From Oceanobacillus luteolus (GTDB lineage Bacteria > Bacillota > Bacilli > Bacillales > Amphibacillaceae), in contig NZ_JAMBON010000023.1 in assembly GCF_023715655.1 (NCBI RefSeq), forward strand, positions 1-53,065: a DNA stretch of 53,065 nucleotides, written 5' to 3'. The translations under genes and the position numbers were made by a program. Position 1 is the stretch's first letter, and every line of letters begins with the position of its first letter. Positions 17,658 through 26,454 of the stretch are shown here, piece by piece. The notes beneath the pieces were generated by a model. The model was not told the origin of the DNA. It saw only the letters and a program-made list of their open reading frames with translations, and made no database searches.

Positions 17658-17683
17658 TCCCATTCGTAAAGGGGGATAAGCTT

Positions 17684-18598
17684 ATGAATTACTTTATCAA
17701 AAGAGTTCTGGAAATCATCCCAGTATTATTTATTATTTCATTCATCGTCTTCGTCCTCGTGTTTGTAGCAGGTGACCCGGTTGCATTGTTGCTGCCGGAA
17801 GATGCACCAGAAGAGGCCGTAGAAACACTGCGAACGTCCTTAGGATTGGATGACCCCTTTTATGTGCAGTACGGCAGGTATGTTGTCAACATGCTGCAGG
17901 GAGATTTCGGAGATTCATTCCGATACGGCCAAGATGCGATGTCACTTGTGTTGGAGCGGCTCCCCGCCACGTTGGAACTTGCGATTGCCTCGATTTTGGT
18001 TGCGATTATGATTGCGATACCTTTGGGAATCTGGTCTTCTACAAAAAAGAACTCATCCATTGATTTAGTCGCTACTGGAGCGGCGGTCCTCGGAAAAGCG
18101 ATGCCGAATTTTTGGCTCGGTATCATGCTGATTTTATTATTTTCCGTAACACTTGATATGCTTCCTGTCTCGGGAAGGGGAAGTTTTTCTCATTTGATAT
18201 TGCCGGCGATTACTCTAGGTACTGGGATTGCTGCTGAAATGACGAGATTGATCCGTTCGAGCATGCTGGAGACTTTAAGTCAGGATTATATCCGTACTGC
18301 GAAAAGTAAAGGCTTAAGAACCGGGATTGTCGTCTATAAACATGCATTTCGTAATACGCTTGTTCCTGTCGTTACCATTATTGCCTTGCAAACATCAACG
18401 CTTATCGGTGGAACGTTAATTACAGAAACGGTCTTTGCCTGGCCGGGGATTGGCCAATTACTTATCCAGGCGGTGAATACCCGTGATATGGCAATCGTTC
18501 AGGCATGTGTGATGGTCATTGCTTTCTTTGTCATCGTCATGAATTTAATTGCTGATTTGCTCTACCAAGTCTTAGACCCTCGGATCAGATATAAGTAG
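17684..18598 (+). CDS. Dipeptide ABC transporter permease, DppB type
   Basis: The first membrane subunit of the peptide importer. It starts at ATG 17684 after AAGGGGGAT. The 304 residues have an N-terminal membrane helix, a periplasmic-side loop (LGLDDPFYVQYGRY) and five further helices. The EAA-type cytoplasmic loop that contacts the ATPases is seen in DYIRTAKSKGLRTGIVVYKHAFRNTL. Its end is 12 bp before the next permease gene. Confidence 0.93.
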   Translation: MNYFIKRVLEIIPVLFIISFIVFVLVFVAGDPVALLLPEDAPEEAVETLRTSLGLDDPFYVQYGRYVVNMLQGDFGDSFRYGQDAMSLVLERLPATLELAIASILVAIMIAIPLGIWSSTKKNSSIDLVATGAAVLGKAMPNFWLGIMLILLFSVTLDMLPVSGRGSFSHLILPAITLGTGIAAEMTRLIRSSMLETLSQDYIRTAKSKGLRTGIVVYKHAFRNTLVPVVTIIALQTSTLIGGTLITETVFAWPGIGQLLIQAVNTRDMAIVQACVMVIAFFVIVMNLIADLLYQVLDPRIRYK

Positions 18599-18610
18599 GA
18601 GGTGGGTAAC

Positions 18611-19507
18611 ATGCCGGATTCGCTGCCGATGCAAAATAATCTTGTGAAAAACTCAAAATGGAAACGTTGGCTGAAACTTCTGTTACGCAGCAAAACGGGA
18701 ACGGTTGGGTTATTGATTGTACTTACCATTGTGTTCGTTGCCATATTTGCTCCATGGCTTGCACCGTATGAACATAGTGTCATCGATCCGTTAAATACCC
18801 ATAAACCTCCATTCTGGATGGAGGGGGGAGATATGGCAAATGTTCTCGGAACGGATAATTTAGGGCGGGATATATTAAGCCGGATTATCTATGGTTCACA
18901 AGTTTCTTTGTTAGTCGGCATTTCATCTGTTGTTTTAGCCGGGGTCATCGGTGTTTTGGTCGGTTTGTTTGCGGGATATTTTGGTGGATTCCTTGATGCC
19001 TTTTTCATGAGGCTTGCCGATTCATTTTTAGCGATCCCGAATATTCTATTGGCCTTAGTGATGCTTGGTGTATTTGGCCCGGGATTGATGACTTTAATTC
19101 TGGTTCTCGGTGTCACGAATTGGGTGCAATATGCTCGGATTATTCGTGGGGAAGTGTTGTCTATTAAAGAGCGGGACTTCGTGAGGGCAGCGAAAACCAT
19201 CGGTGTTAAAAATCGTAATATTATTTTTTCACATCTTTATCCGAATGTCATATCCTCTTTTATTGTCGTCGCGACTTTAAGTGTTGCAAGCACGATTATT
19301 CTTGAGTCGTCGTTAAGCTTCTTAGGGTTAGGCATTCAGCCGCCACAAGTATCCTGGGGAACGATATTGAGCGATGGCCGTGATTACTTGGCGACAAGCT
19401 GGTGGTTAGCGACATTTCCTGGGCTTGCCATCACGATTGCTGTATTAGGAATCATTTTCTTAGGAGATTGGCTACGGGATGTGATGGATCCGCGCTCGGT
19501 GAAGTAA
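18611..19507 (+). CDS. Dipeptide ABC transporter permease, DppC type
   Basis: The second membrane subunit. I chose ATG 18611 (MPDSLPMQNN) because AGGAGGTGG lies eight bases upstream; a GTG at 18602 is part of that ribosome site. The 298-residue protein has a cytoplasmic N-terminus, a first helix (VGLLIVLTIVFVAIFAPWLA), the GTDNLGRDILSRIIYGSQVSL signature of DppC/OppC proteins, and the EAA loop ERDFVRAAKTIGVKNRNIIFSHLYPN. Confidence 0.93.
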   Translation: MPDSLPMQNNLVKNSKWKRWLKLLLRSKTGTVGLLIVLTIVFVAIFAPWLAPYEHSVIDPLNTHKPPFWMEGGDMANVLGTDNLGRDILSRIIYGSQVSLLVGISSVVLAGVIGVLVGLFAGYFGGFLDAFFMRLADSFLAIPNILLALVMLGVFGPGLMTLILVLGVTNWVQYARIIRGEVLSIKERDFVRAAKTIGVKNRNIIFSHLYPNVISSFIVVATLSVASTIILESSLSFLGLGIQPPQVSWGTILSDGRDYLATSWWLATFPGLAITIAVLGIIFLGDWLRDVMDPRSVK

Positions 19508-19520
19508 AGGGGGAGAGGCA

Positions 19521-20507
19521 ATGAACGATATACTGCTAGAAGTGAAACAATTAAAAACATATTTTTTTACAGAAGATGGTATTGTACCGGCAGTTGATGA
19601 TGTCTCTTTTAACATTCATAAAGGTGAAACCGTAGCAATTGTAGGAGAATCTGGTTCAGGGAAAAGTGTTACCTCTCTTTCCATCATGCGATTGATCGAG
19701 GAACCAGGAAAAATTGTCGGTGGTGAAATAAACTTTGAAGGCATAAATTTAAATAAAGTTCCAAGGATGAAAATGAGGGAAATTCGGGGTAATAGAATAG
19801 CAATGGTGTTTCAAGAACCGCTAACCTCTTTAAATCCAGTGTTTACGGTCGGGAATCAACTGGCGGAATCGATTAAGCTTCATCAAAAGAAAAGTAAAAA
19901 AGAAGCAAGGGAAATAGGTATCGAGATGCTGCGAAAAGTGGGAATAGCAAGGCCGGATAAAGTTTACGATCAGTACCCGCATGCATTAAGCGGAGGAATG
20001 AGACAACGGGTTATGATTGCGATGGCTTTGTCATGCAGCCCGAAGCTGTTGATTGCCGACGAACCGACGACGGCACTTGATGTAACGATCCAGGCACAAA
20101 TCTTAAGATTAATGAGGGATTTAATAAAAGAATTGGATACGTCGATTCTATTAATCACACATGATCTTGGAGTTGTTGCCGAAATGGCGGATACCGTAGT
20201 CGTGATGTATGGTGGGCAAGTTGTGGAGAAGGCGGATGTGTTCACATTATTTAAAGAACCGAAGCATCCGTATACGAAAGGATTGATGGATAGTTCACCT
20301 AAAATACATGAATGGAACGAAGAACTAGTATCTATACCAGGTACAGTCCCTAGTCCATTCGAATTTCCGATAGGGTGTAAGTTTGCTGACCGGTGCCCGC
20401 ATGTGATGAATAAATGTAAGGAAGAAATTCCTTCCTTGATAGAAATCCGTAAAGGGCAGGAAGTCAGGTGCTGGCTACACAGTGAGAAGGTGGTGGACTT
20501 GGAATGA
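19521..20507 (+). CDS. Dipeptide ABC transporter ATPase, DppD type
   Basis: The first ATP-binding subunit. The 328 residues contain Walker A GESGSGKS near 43, the Q-loop VFQEP, the signature LSGGMRQR, Walker B LLIADEPT and the H-loop ITHDL. The C-terminal peptide-transporter extension has the cysteine cluster GCKFADRCP. All catalytic motifs are intact. Its stop overlaps the next start by four bases (ATGA). Confidence 0.94.
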   Translation: MNDILLEVKQLKTYFFTEDGIVPAVDDVSFNIHKGETVAIVGESGSGKSVTSLSIMRLIEEPGKIVGGEINFEGINLNKVPRMKMREIRGNRIAMVFQEPLTSLNPVFTVGNQLAESIKLHQKKSKKEAREIGIEMLRKVGIARPDKVYDQYPHALSGGMRQRVMIAMALSCSPKLLIADEPTTALDVTIQAQILRLMRDLIKELDTSILLITHDLGVVAEMADTVVVMYGGQVVEKADVFTLFKEPKHPYTKGLMDSSPKIHEWNEELVSIPGTVPSPFEFPIGCKFADRCPHVMNKCKEEIPSLIEIRKGQEVRCWLHSEKVVDLE

Positions 20508-21511
20508 GCCAATTGCTTGAAGTAAAAGGGTTGAAGAAATCTTTTGATGTTACTAGGGGGTTGATCAAAAGGAAAAAGCAGTATTTACATGCCGTCAATG
20601 ATGTCAGCTTTTCCGTACAAAAAGGAGAGGTGTTAGGTATTGTCGGTGAATCGGGCTGTGGAAAATCTACACTTGGAAATTTAATTATCCAACTGCTTGA
20701 GCCGACAGAGGGTGAGATCATATTTGATGGTGTGGATTTACGCAAGCTACCCCCAGAACAATTGCGGAAAAAACGTGAAGATATTCAAATGGTTTTCCAA
20801 GATCCTTTCTCCTCGTTAAACCCTAGGAAACGTGTCTTTGATATAATCGCTGAGCCATTAAAGACCCATGGTTCATATAATAAAGTAGAACTTGAACATG
20901 AAGTACTCCAATTAATGGATGTAGTAGGTTTGAATCGTTCCTATCTGAACCGCTACCCTCATGAATTCAGTGGGGGACAGAGGCAGCGAATAGGAATTGC
21001 TCGGGCAATCGCGCTCAAACCAAAATTGATCATCTGTGACGAGCCGGTTTCGGCCCTCGATGTATCGATTCAGTCACAAATCTTAAATTTACTTAAAAAA
21101 CTACAAAAGGAGCTGCAGCTGACGTATATTTTCATCGCCCATGGGCTGCCAGCGGTAAAACATGTTAGCGATCGGATCGCTGTAATGTACTTGGGCAAAA
21201 TCGTTGAACTTACAACGAAAGAAAATTTATTTACAAATCCGATGCATCCCTATACGGAAGGACTATTGTCAGCCATCCCGATTCCAGACCCGACAGCGAG
21301 GAAAGATGAGCGGAGATTGTTAGAAGGTGATATACCAAATCCAGTGAATCCACCAACCGGTTGCGCATTCCACACCCGTTGTCCTTATAAAACGGAACTT
21401 TGCGAGCGAGTGGAGCCTGAGTTTACGGAGAAACGAGACGGGCATTTTACAGCATGCCATCATCCACTCAAGGAGGGAAAGGGAATTATATCTCAACATG
21501 AAAAATACTAA
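20504..21511 (+). CDS. Dipeptide ABC transporter ATPase, DppF type
   Basis: The second ATP-binding subunit, 335 residues. Walker A GESGCGKS, Q-loop VFQDP, signature FSGGQRQR and Walker B LIICDEP are canonical, and the C-terminal GCAFHTRCP cluster is present. The H-loop reads FIAHGLPAVKHVSD, where close relatives have SHDL or AHDL followed by SVV. The catalytic histidine is kept, but the next residue is Gly rather than Asp, so activity may be altered. It overlaps both neighbours, showing tight coupling. Confidence 0.93.
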   Translation: MSQLLEVKGLKKSFDVTRGLIKRKKQYLHAVNDVSFSVQKGEVLGIVGESGCGKSTLGNLIIQLLEPTEGEIIFDGVDLRKLPPEQLRKKREDIQMVFQDPFSSLNPRKRVFDIIAEPLKTHGSYNKVELEHEVLQLMDVVGLNRSYLNRYPHEFSGGQRQRIGIARAIALKPKLIICDEPVSALDVSIQSQILNLLKKLQKELQLTYIFIAHGLPAVKHVSDRIAVMYLGKIVELTTKENLFTNPMHPYTEGLLSAIPIPDPTARKDERRLLEGDIPNPVNPPTGCAFHTRCPYKTELCERVEPEFTEKRDGHFTACHHPLKEGKGIISQHEKY

Positions 21512-22715
21512 AAGAAGGAAAGTGGAGACAATTAGTACGTATGACATATTACCTTATCTGACTGCAAATAAGGAAAGGATAAAGGAGGAGTTATTGGAAT
21601 TGGTTAGAGCGGAGTCGCCTAGCCATGATAAAGATTTGTTGTTTCATTGTGAGCAAACGATCAAACGAATTTTTACAACACATTTTGGGGATTTGTTTGA
21701 ATTAGAACAGTTCCCGATGGAGCACACCGGAAATCATTTCAAATATGAGATACCTGCTCAACCTGGACCGCGTATATTATTTTTATCCCATTATGATACG
21801 GTTTGGGATAAAGGGGTATTACCAATCAAGGAAAAGCAGGGAAGGATATATGGGCCAGGAATTTTTGATATGAAAGCTGGTCTGCTTTGCTCCATCTGGT
21901 CTGTGAAAGCTTTATTGCAAACAAAAGGAAGTCTTCCTTTTTCGCCGGTATTTTTATTCACTGGTGATGAAGAAATTGGGAGTTCCACTTCTAAAGAGAT
22001 TATCGAACGAGTGGCTCGTACATGTGATGCAGTGTTTGTAATGGAACCACCGACTGCACGGAGTTACTCACTTAAAATAGAAAGAAAAGGCGTTGGAGAA
22101 TATAAAATTAAAACAACTGGAATCAGTGCCCATGCGGGAAATCATCATAAAGATGGTGCAAGTGCCATCCTGGAAATGTCCAAAATCATTCAACAATTGG
22201 AAGGGCTCACGGATTATAAAAAAGGTACAACTGTCAATGTTGGAAAAATCAACGGTGGATCGGTAAGTAATGTCATTCCGGAATTGGCGGAGATTGAAGT
22301 CGATTTTCGGGTGAGGAATATGGAAGAAGCAAGGCGAGTCCAATATTCTATTGAATCATTAACGGTGAGCAACCCAGAGGTTGATATTTTCATAGAAGGT
22401 GGATTGAATCGACCGCCACTGGAAAGGACAGAAGAGAATATTTCCTTATTTGAAGTCGCAAAAGCAGCGGGCAGAAGGTTGGGAATGGAAGTAAAGGCTG
22501 CAAGCGTGGGGGGAGGAAGTGATGGGAATTTCACATCAGCCATCGGTATACCGACATTGGATGGGTTAGGTATACCTGGAGGCGGACCTCATGCAAGATC
22601 AGAGCATGTGAAGTTCGACCTGTTTCCTGAGAAGTGTGCACTTGTAGCGGAAACGCTGATTCAATTAACAACAAAAGGGTGGAATCTACATCCAGGTACA
22701 ACCTCTGTTAAATGA
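21498..22715 (+). CDS. M20-family carboxypeptidase (glutamate carboxypeptidase type)
   Basis: A zinc exopeptidase resembling CPG2-type carboxypeptidases, probably hydrolysing imported peptides. The 405 residues carry LSHYDTVWDKG (metal ligand His and catalytic Asp), GPGIFDMKAG, the catalytic Glu pair in GDEEIGS, a dimerisation domain (about 195-300) and the metal ligand His in GGGPHARSEH. The ATG at 21498 lies 14 bp inside dppF; an in-frame GTG at 21522 close to AAGGAAA is an alternative start. It is the last gene of the transporter operon, before a strong terminator. It differs from the M20D gene at 12817. Confidence 0.87.
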   Translation: MKNTKRRKVETISTYDILPYLTANKERIKEELLELVRAESPSHDKDLLFHCEQTIKRIFTTHFGDLFELEQFPMEHTGNHFKYEIPAQPGPRILFLSHYDTVWDKGVLPIKEKQGRIYGPGIFDMKAGLLCSIWSVKALLQTKGSLPFSPVFLFTGDEEIGSSTSKEIIERVARTCDAVFVMEPPTARSYSLKIERKGVGEYKIKTTGISAHAGNHHKDGASAILEMSKIIQQLEGLTDYKKGTTVNVGKINGGSVSNVIPELAEIEVDFRVRNMEEARRVQYSIESLTVSNPEVDIFIEGGLNRPPLERTEENISLFEVAKAAGRRLGMEVKAASVGGGSDGNFTSAIGIPTLDGLGIPGGGPHARSEHVKFDLFPEKCALVAETLIQLTTKGWNLHPGTTSVK

Positions 22716-22741
22716 GCAAATTCTACCATGTAAAACTAGTG

Positions 22742-22790
22742 ACCGGCCTGTTTGTGGAGGCATTACCTCAACAAATAGGCCGGTTGTTTT
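22742..22790 (+). terminator. Strong terminator of the peptide operon
   Basis: ACCGGCCTGTTTGTGGAGG and CCTCAACAAATAGGCCGGTT pair over about 18 bp with a short loop, followed by GTTTTGTG and a long T run. Confidence 0.9.
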
Positions 22791-22818
22791 GTGTTTTTTT
22801 CCTTATTATCAAACCATC

Positions 22819-22902
22819 TTAGTCCCAGATTTTAAGTCCTGCTTCAAGAGCAACTTCTTTCACAGACTTGCTCTCCCGTGTGGAATCAATTTCTTTAGCT
22901 GT
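22819..22902 (-). pseudogene. Possible remnant of an aspartase/fumarase-type lyase C-terminus
   Basis: A short minus-strand frame of 27 codons between two stops reads TAKEIDSTRES, then KSVKEVALEAGL. The second part resembles the C-terminal helix of aspartate ammonia-lyase and class II fumarases (for example KSVRE-VLE-GL). There is no start codon and nothing upstream in frame, so if real it is a gene fragment. The rest of 22800-23110 shows no gene. Confidence 0.25.
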
Positions 22903-23009
22903 TTAGGAGACTGAATGAAATCCGGTTAGGGTAGTGTTTATTGAAATAGACAAATCAAGGTAGATTTTTTGTGTTCAGCGTTCCTTATTGACTTGCCAGA
23001 CCCAAAAAT

Positions 23010-23038
23010 TTCAATGCTGCTCCAACAATAGTTATAAT
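23010..23038 (+). promoter_or_regulatory. Possible promoter for the ATPase/VWA pair
   Basis: TATAAT at 23033-23038 is a perfect -10 box; a poor -35 (TTCAAT, 23010-23015) lies 17 bp upstream. The start codon is about 75 bp downstream. Confidence 0.4.
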
Positions 23039-23114
23039 GGAAATGTACATAAAACATGATGATTTTTGTTATATAAACGGATATAGAATCCTGCCTTGAA
23101 AGGGGTAAAAATTA

Positions 23115-23987
23115 ATGATGAAATATGACTTACCTGGAAAAGTAAAAGAACAATTGGAATTAAAAAGGAGAACGGATCCTGGTTCATTTGAATATTTGAT
23201 CCGACCAGGTGGATACGTTCCACCTCATATGGATTTGCTTGCTGATGCAATTATCGCTTTAAGCATGGGGAAAAATATTTTATTAAAAGGTCCTACGGGA
23301 GCTGGGAAAACGAAATTCGCAGAAACACTGTCCCATTTATTCAGACAGCCGATGTTCAGCGTGAATTGCTCGGTCGATCTTGATGCGGAAAGTTTGATGG
23401 GGTTCAAGACACTTGCTTACGAAGGGGATAAGCAGGTGATTGACTTTGTGCCTGGTCCAGTAACGAATGCAATGAAAGATGGCAGTTTCTTATATATTGA
23501 TGAGATTAATATGGCAAAACCAGAAACCTTGCCGTTGATCAACGGTGTTCTGGATTATCGTCGTACGATAACGAACCCGTTTACGAATGAAATCATTACA
23601 GCGAATGAAGGATTCGGTGTTATTGCCGCCATTAACGTAGGCTATATTGGTACGGTGCCATTGAATGAAGCGTTGAAAAACCGCTTCATCGTCATTGAAG
23701 TCCCTTATATCGAAGGGGAACAGCTCAAAAAATTAATTCAGGATACGACCAGTTTGACTGATGAAAGGACAATCGATTTATTTGTACGGTTATCCGGTGA
23801 TTTGATAACAGCTGTCGAACAGGGAAAATTGCCGGAGGAAGCAGCATCGATTCGGGCATTACTTGATGCTTGTGACTTAAGTGGGTTCATACAACCAAAA
23901 CGGGCAATCCTGAGGGCTATCGTTGATAAACTCGAGGAAGAGAGAGAACGAGAATTTGTGAAAAACCTAGCTGAAACATTATTTTAA
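23115..23987 (+). CDS. MoxR/NorQ/CobS-type AAA+ ATPase (YojN-like)
   Basis: An AAA_5-class ATPase, usually a chaperone that works with a VWA protein to insert metal or activate a target enzyme. The 290 residues have Walker A GPTGAGKT at 59-66, Walker B SFLYIDE at 124-130 with the glutamate in place, sensor 1 in AAINVGY, and the arginine of LKNRF. It is followed after 15 bp by the VWA gene. The pair matches yojN-yojO of B. subtilis in order and size, and resembles NorQ-NorD. A second ATG follows the first at once, so the start may be 23118. The target is unknown: no reductase or chelatase lies nearby. Confidence 0.85.
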   Translation: MMKYDLPGKVKEQLELKRRTDPGSFEYLIRPGGYVPPHMDLLADAIIALSMGKNILLKGPTGAGKTKFAETLSHLFRQPMFSVNCSVDLDAESLMGFKTLAYEGDKQVIDFVPGPVTNAMKDGSFLYIDEINMAKPETLPLINGVLDYRRTITNPFTNEIITANEGFGVIAAINVGYIGTVPLNEALKNRFIVIEVPYIEGEQLKKLIQDTTSLTDERTIDLFVRLSGDLITAVEQGKLPEEAASIRALLDACDLSGFIQPKRAILRAIVDKLEEEREREFVKNLAETLF

Positions 23988-24002
23988 AAAGGAGCATGTA
24001 CT

Positions 24003-25919
24003 ATGTATCGTTTTCATGATTCTCGAGTACGAACCGACTTTTTCATGCAACTGCAGGATTTAACGACTGTTTTAGCTGGTAATGCTGAATTGAAATTTGA
24101 ATTTAGTTTCGGCGCGAGTATTGATGTCATCAATCGGAAATTGACTGCAAGCAGGTTTTGGGAAAAGCTCGACGAGGAAACCAAAGAGGCAGGGCTGAAA
24201 AGTGATGTCTATTTACGAGCGTTGGGAACAATGAAACATTCCGATGTGCCGACAATGCAGTCATATATGAAAATCATGCAGGAATCAAGACTGCAGAAGT
24301 TTTCCAGTCAGCTTTTCGCTTTGTTGGAGGATTTACGCTTGGAAGAAATCGTGAAAAGAGAGCGTCCAGGGACGACTGCTGTTTTTCAAGTGAGGAAAAC
24401 GTATTTTCAGCATTTCTTCACTCAACAGCTTGCCTCGAATGTTATCCGCAGCCGTGCATTGGACGAACTTTTTTGTTTGATATATCTTTTACTCCTGTCC
24501 GATCGGCCGGATCCGGATTTTTCCCGTTCGAATGAACGTGCGCGAAAGAATCTTGAACAGCTAAAACCAATGTTATATTCAGTTTACGAGGCAAAAAGCA
24601 CAAAAGATATTACAAGAGTTTGCGAACAAATTTCTTTTCATTTGGAATCATTATACGATGCAGATTCCATTAATGAATATTTTATTTTTCCAGTCGGTGA
24701 ACTATATGCTTATGAAAAGAACACATTATTTGATGAACTGACTCGGACTGATGAGCTTGTAAATGATGATGTGGACGAAGTAGATAAAGAAGAAAGTGAG
24801 TACTTCGATGAAACATTCTCCACTTGGCATCGGGAAAATAAAAATGAAAATCGAAAGCAGAATTTCTTGCAGTTTGAACTGGAGCAGGGAACGAAGACAA
24901 GTATGCTCGGCGGTGGAGTTCGTGAAACAGAAGATGCGGACCAAGCCCTCGCCAGTATTCAAGGGTCTTCAGGTGAGAGCAAACAACAGGATTATTCGAA
25001 AATGGAAGCATTAGAGCAGTCCGGCATGAATGACCAGAAAAGTGGAAGCGACTATGTGTATGGTGAAGAAAATACAGACGCAGTGAAAATAATCAAGGAA
25101 GCAGAGAAGCCTACGCTTAGTGAGGAAGAGTTGTATCGTGACTATGTTGCTGAAATTGAACGATATCAACGTTTGCTCGCCAATACGATAAAGAAGACCT
25201 TGGAGCATAAGAAAACAAATCCAAGAAAAGATCTTTTGGTCGGCCGTTTATCGAAAAAGCTGCTTTCCGTTGTGCTCGATGAAAACCCGCGGATCTTTTA
25301 CAAAAAGAATGAGGAGTCCAATGAATTTGATGCGGTTTTTACACTGCTTGTAGACTGTTCAGCTTCCATGGTCGGAAAGATGGAAGAGACGAGGAAGGGC
25401 ATTGTTCTATTCCATGAAGTGTTGAAGCAATTGAATATACCACATGCGATTATAGGCTTTTGGGAGGATGCCAATGAGGTGAAGGAAGGTTATCAGCCGA
25501 ACTATTTTCACATCATACATTCCCATAATGATTCTCTTTATGAAAATAACGGTGCAAAAATCCTTCAATTGGAGCCCGAAGAAGATAATCGTGACGGCTT
25601 CAGTATTCGAGTCGCAACTGAGGAACTCAGGAAGAGGCGGGAGAAAAATAAGTTTCTACTCGTGTTCTCGGATGGTGAGCCGGCAGCGGCAGGATATGAT
25701 CAGAACGGTATTGTCGATACACACTTGGCTGTCTCGGAAGCACGTAAAAATGGAATTGATGTCATCGGCATGTTTTTAGCTGAAGGTGAAATTGGTGAAA
25801 AAGAAGAATTCACGATGCAAAATATATATGGTAAAGAGCGGATTATGGTACCAACTGTTGCTGAACTTCCAGAACACTTTACCCCGCTATTGAAGAAGCT
25901 TTTGCTTAAGACGATCTAA
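24003..25919 (+). CDS. VWA-domain protein (YojO/NorD/CobT-like)
   Basis: The partner of the preceding ATPase. The 638 residues fall into an N-terminal helical region (1-240), an acidic, low-complexity linker (about 245-375) and a C-terminal von Willebrand A domain. The MIDAS motif DCSAS is at 451-455 and LVFSDGEP supplies a later metal-binding aspartate. Such proteins bridge the ATPase ring and a metalloenzyme in cobalt chelatase, NorD and MoxR systems. The start is ATG 24003 after AAAGGAGCATGTACT. The acidic linker may bind metal or partner proteins. A terminator follows. Confidence 0.86.
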   Translation: MYRFHDSRVRTDFFMQLQDLTTVLAGNAELKFEFSFGASIDVINRKLTASRFWEKLDEETKEAGLKSDVYLRALGTMKHSDVPTMQSYMKIMQESRLQKFSSQLFALLEDLRLEEIVKRERPGTTAVFQVRKTYFQHFFTQQLASNVIRSRALDELFCLIYLLLLSDRPDPDFSRSNERARKNLEQLKPMLYSVYEAKSTKDITRVCEQISFHLESLYDADSINEYFIFPVGELYAYEKNTLFDELTRTDELVNDDVDEVDKEESEYFDETFSTWHRENKNENRKQNFLQFELEQGTKTSMLGGGVRETEDADQALASIQGSSGESKQQDYSKMEALEQSGMNDQKSGSDYVYGEENTDAVKIIKEAEKPTLSEEELYRDYVAEIERYQRLLANTIKKTLEHKKTNPRKDLLVGRLSKKLLSVVLDENPRIFYKKNEESNEFDAVFTLLVDCSASMVGKMEETRKGIVLFHEVLKQLNIPHAIIGFWEDANEVKEGYQPNYFHIIHSHNDSLYENNGAKILQLEPEEDNRDGFSIRVATEELRKRREKNKFLLVFSDGEPAAAGYDQNGIVDTHLAVSEARKNGIDVIGMFLAEGEIGEKEEFTMQNIYGKERIMVPTVAELPEHFTPLLKKLLLKTI

Positions 25920-25941
25920 AAAAGTTATGGATAATAGATTC

Positions 25942-25973
25942 AGGGTGCTCGATGGCACCCTAAGTTATTTTTT
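25942..25973 (+). terminator. Terminator after the VWA gene
   Basis: AGGGTGC (25942-25948) and GCACCCT (25955-25961) with a six-base loop, then a T run. Confidence 0.85.
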
Positions 25974-26019
25974 ATTTCCCCAAGTTGCGGAAATGCTATT
26001 TATTTTGGTGACTGAACAT

Positions 26020-26330
26020 GGATTACTTTCCCGAAGCAACGGAGGTGTCCTTCATTCGGACGAATAACCGTGGTTTACTTTCCCGAAGAAGTAGATATAC
26101 CTTTCATCAGTGAAGATAACCGTGGTTTACTTTCCCAAAGAAGTAGATATATATTTCATTCGGGAAAATAACCGTAGTTTGCTTTCTCAAAGAAGTAGAT
26201 ATAAATTTTATTCGGGAAAATAACCGTGGTTTGCTTTCCCGAAGCAGCAGATATATTCTTTATTCGGGAAAATAATCTCGTTTTATTTTCCCAAAACAAC
26301 AGAAGTATCATTTGTTCGGAAAGTTACTAT
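26020..26330. repeat. Tandem array B: six 52-bp units
   Basis: Units begin at 26020, 26072, 26124, 26176, 26228 and 26280, giving a period of exactly 52 bp. A typical unit starts GGTTTACTTTCCCGAAG, continues AAGTAGATATA, then TTCATTCGGGAAAATAACCG. TTTCCCGAA and TTCGGGAAA form an inverted repeat, perfect over nine bases in the unit at 26228. Unit sequence is unlike array A but the period is the same. It begins about 50 bp after a terminator and no gene reads through it. Function unknown. Confidence 0.9.
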
Positions 26331-26454
26331 TGTGTTTCAGTAAATAATTATTTTTTCCTGATTACAACCTATCAAATATAATATTTTCCAAGAATTGTAA
26401 CTCTTTATGCTATAATAAAAATAGAATGAATATTATAGAAAGTAGCGATAACTC

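Noticed and set aside
26020-26330. CRISPR array or coding repeat protein
   Set aside because: Units are contiguous with no spacers, and a 52-bp period shifts the reading frame at each unit.
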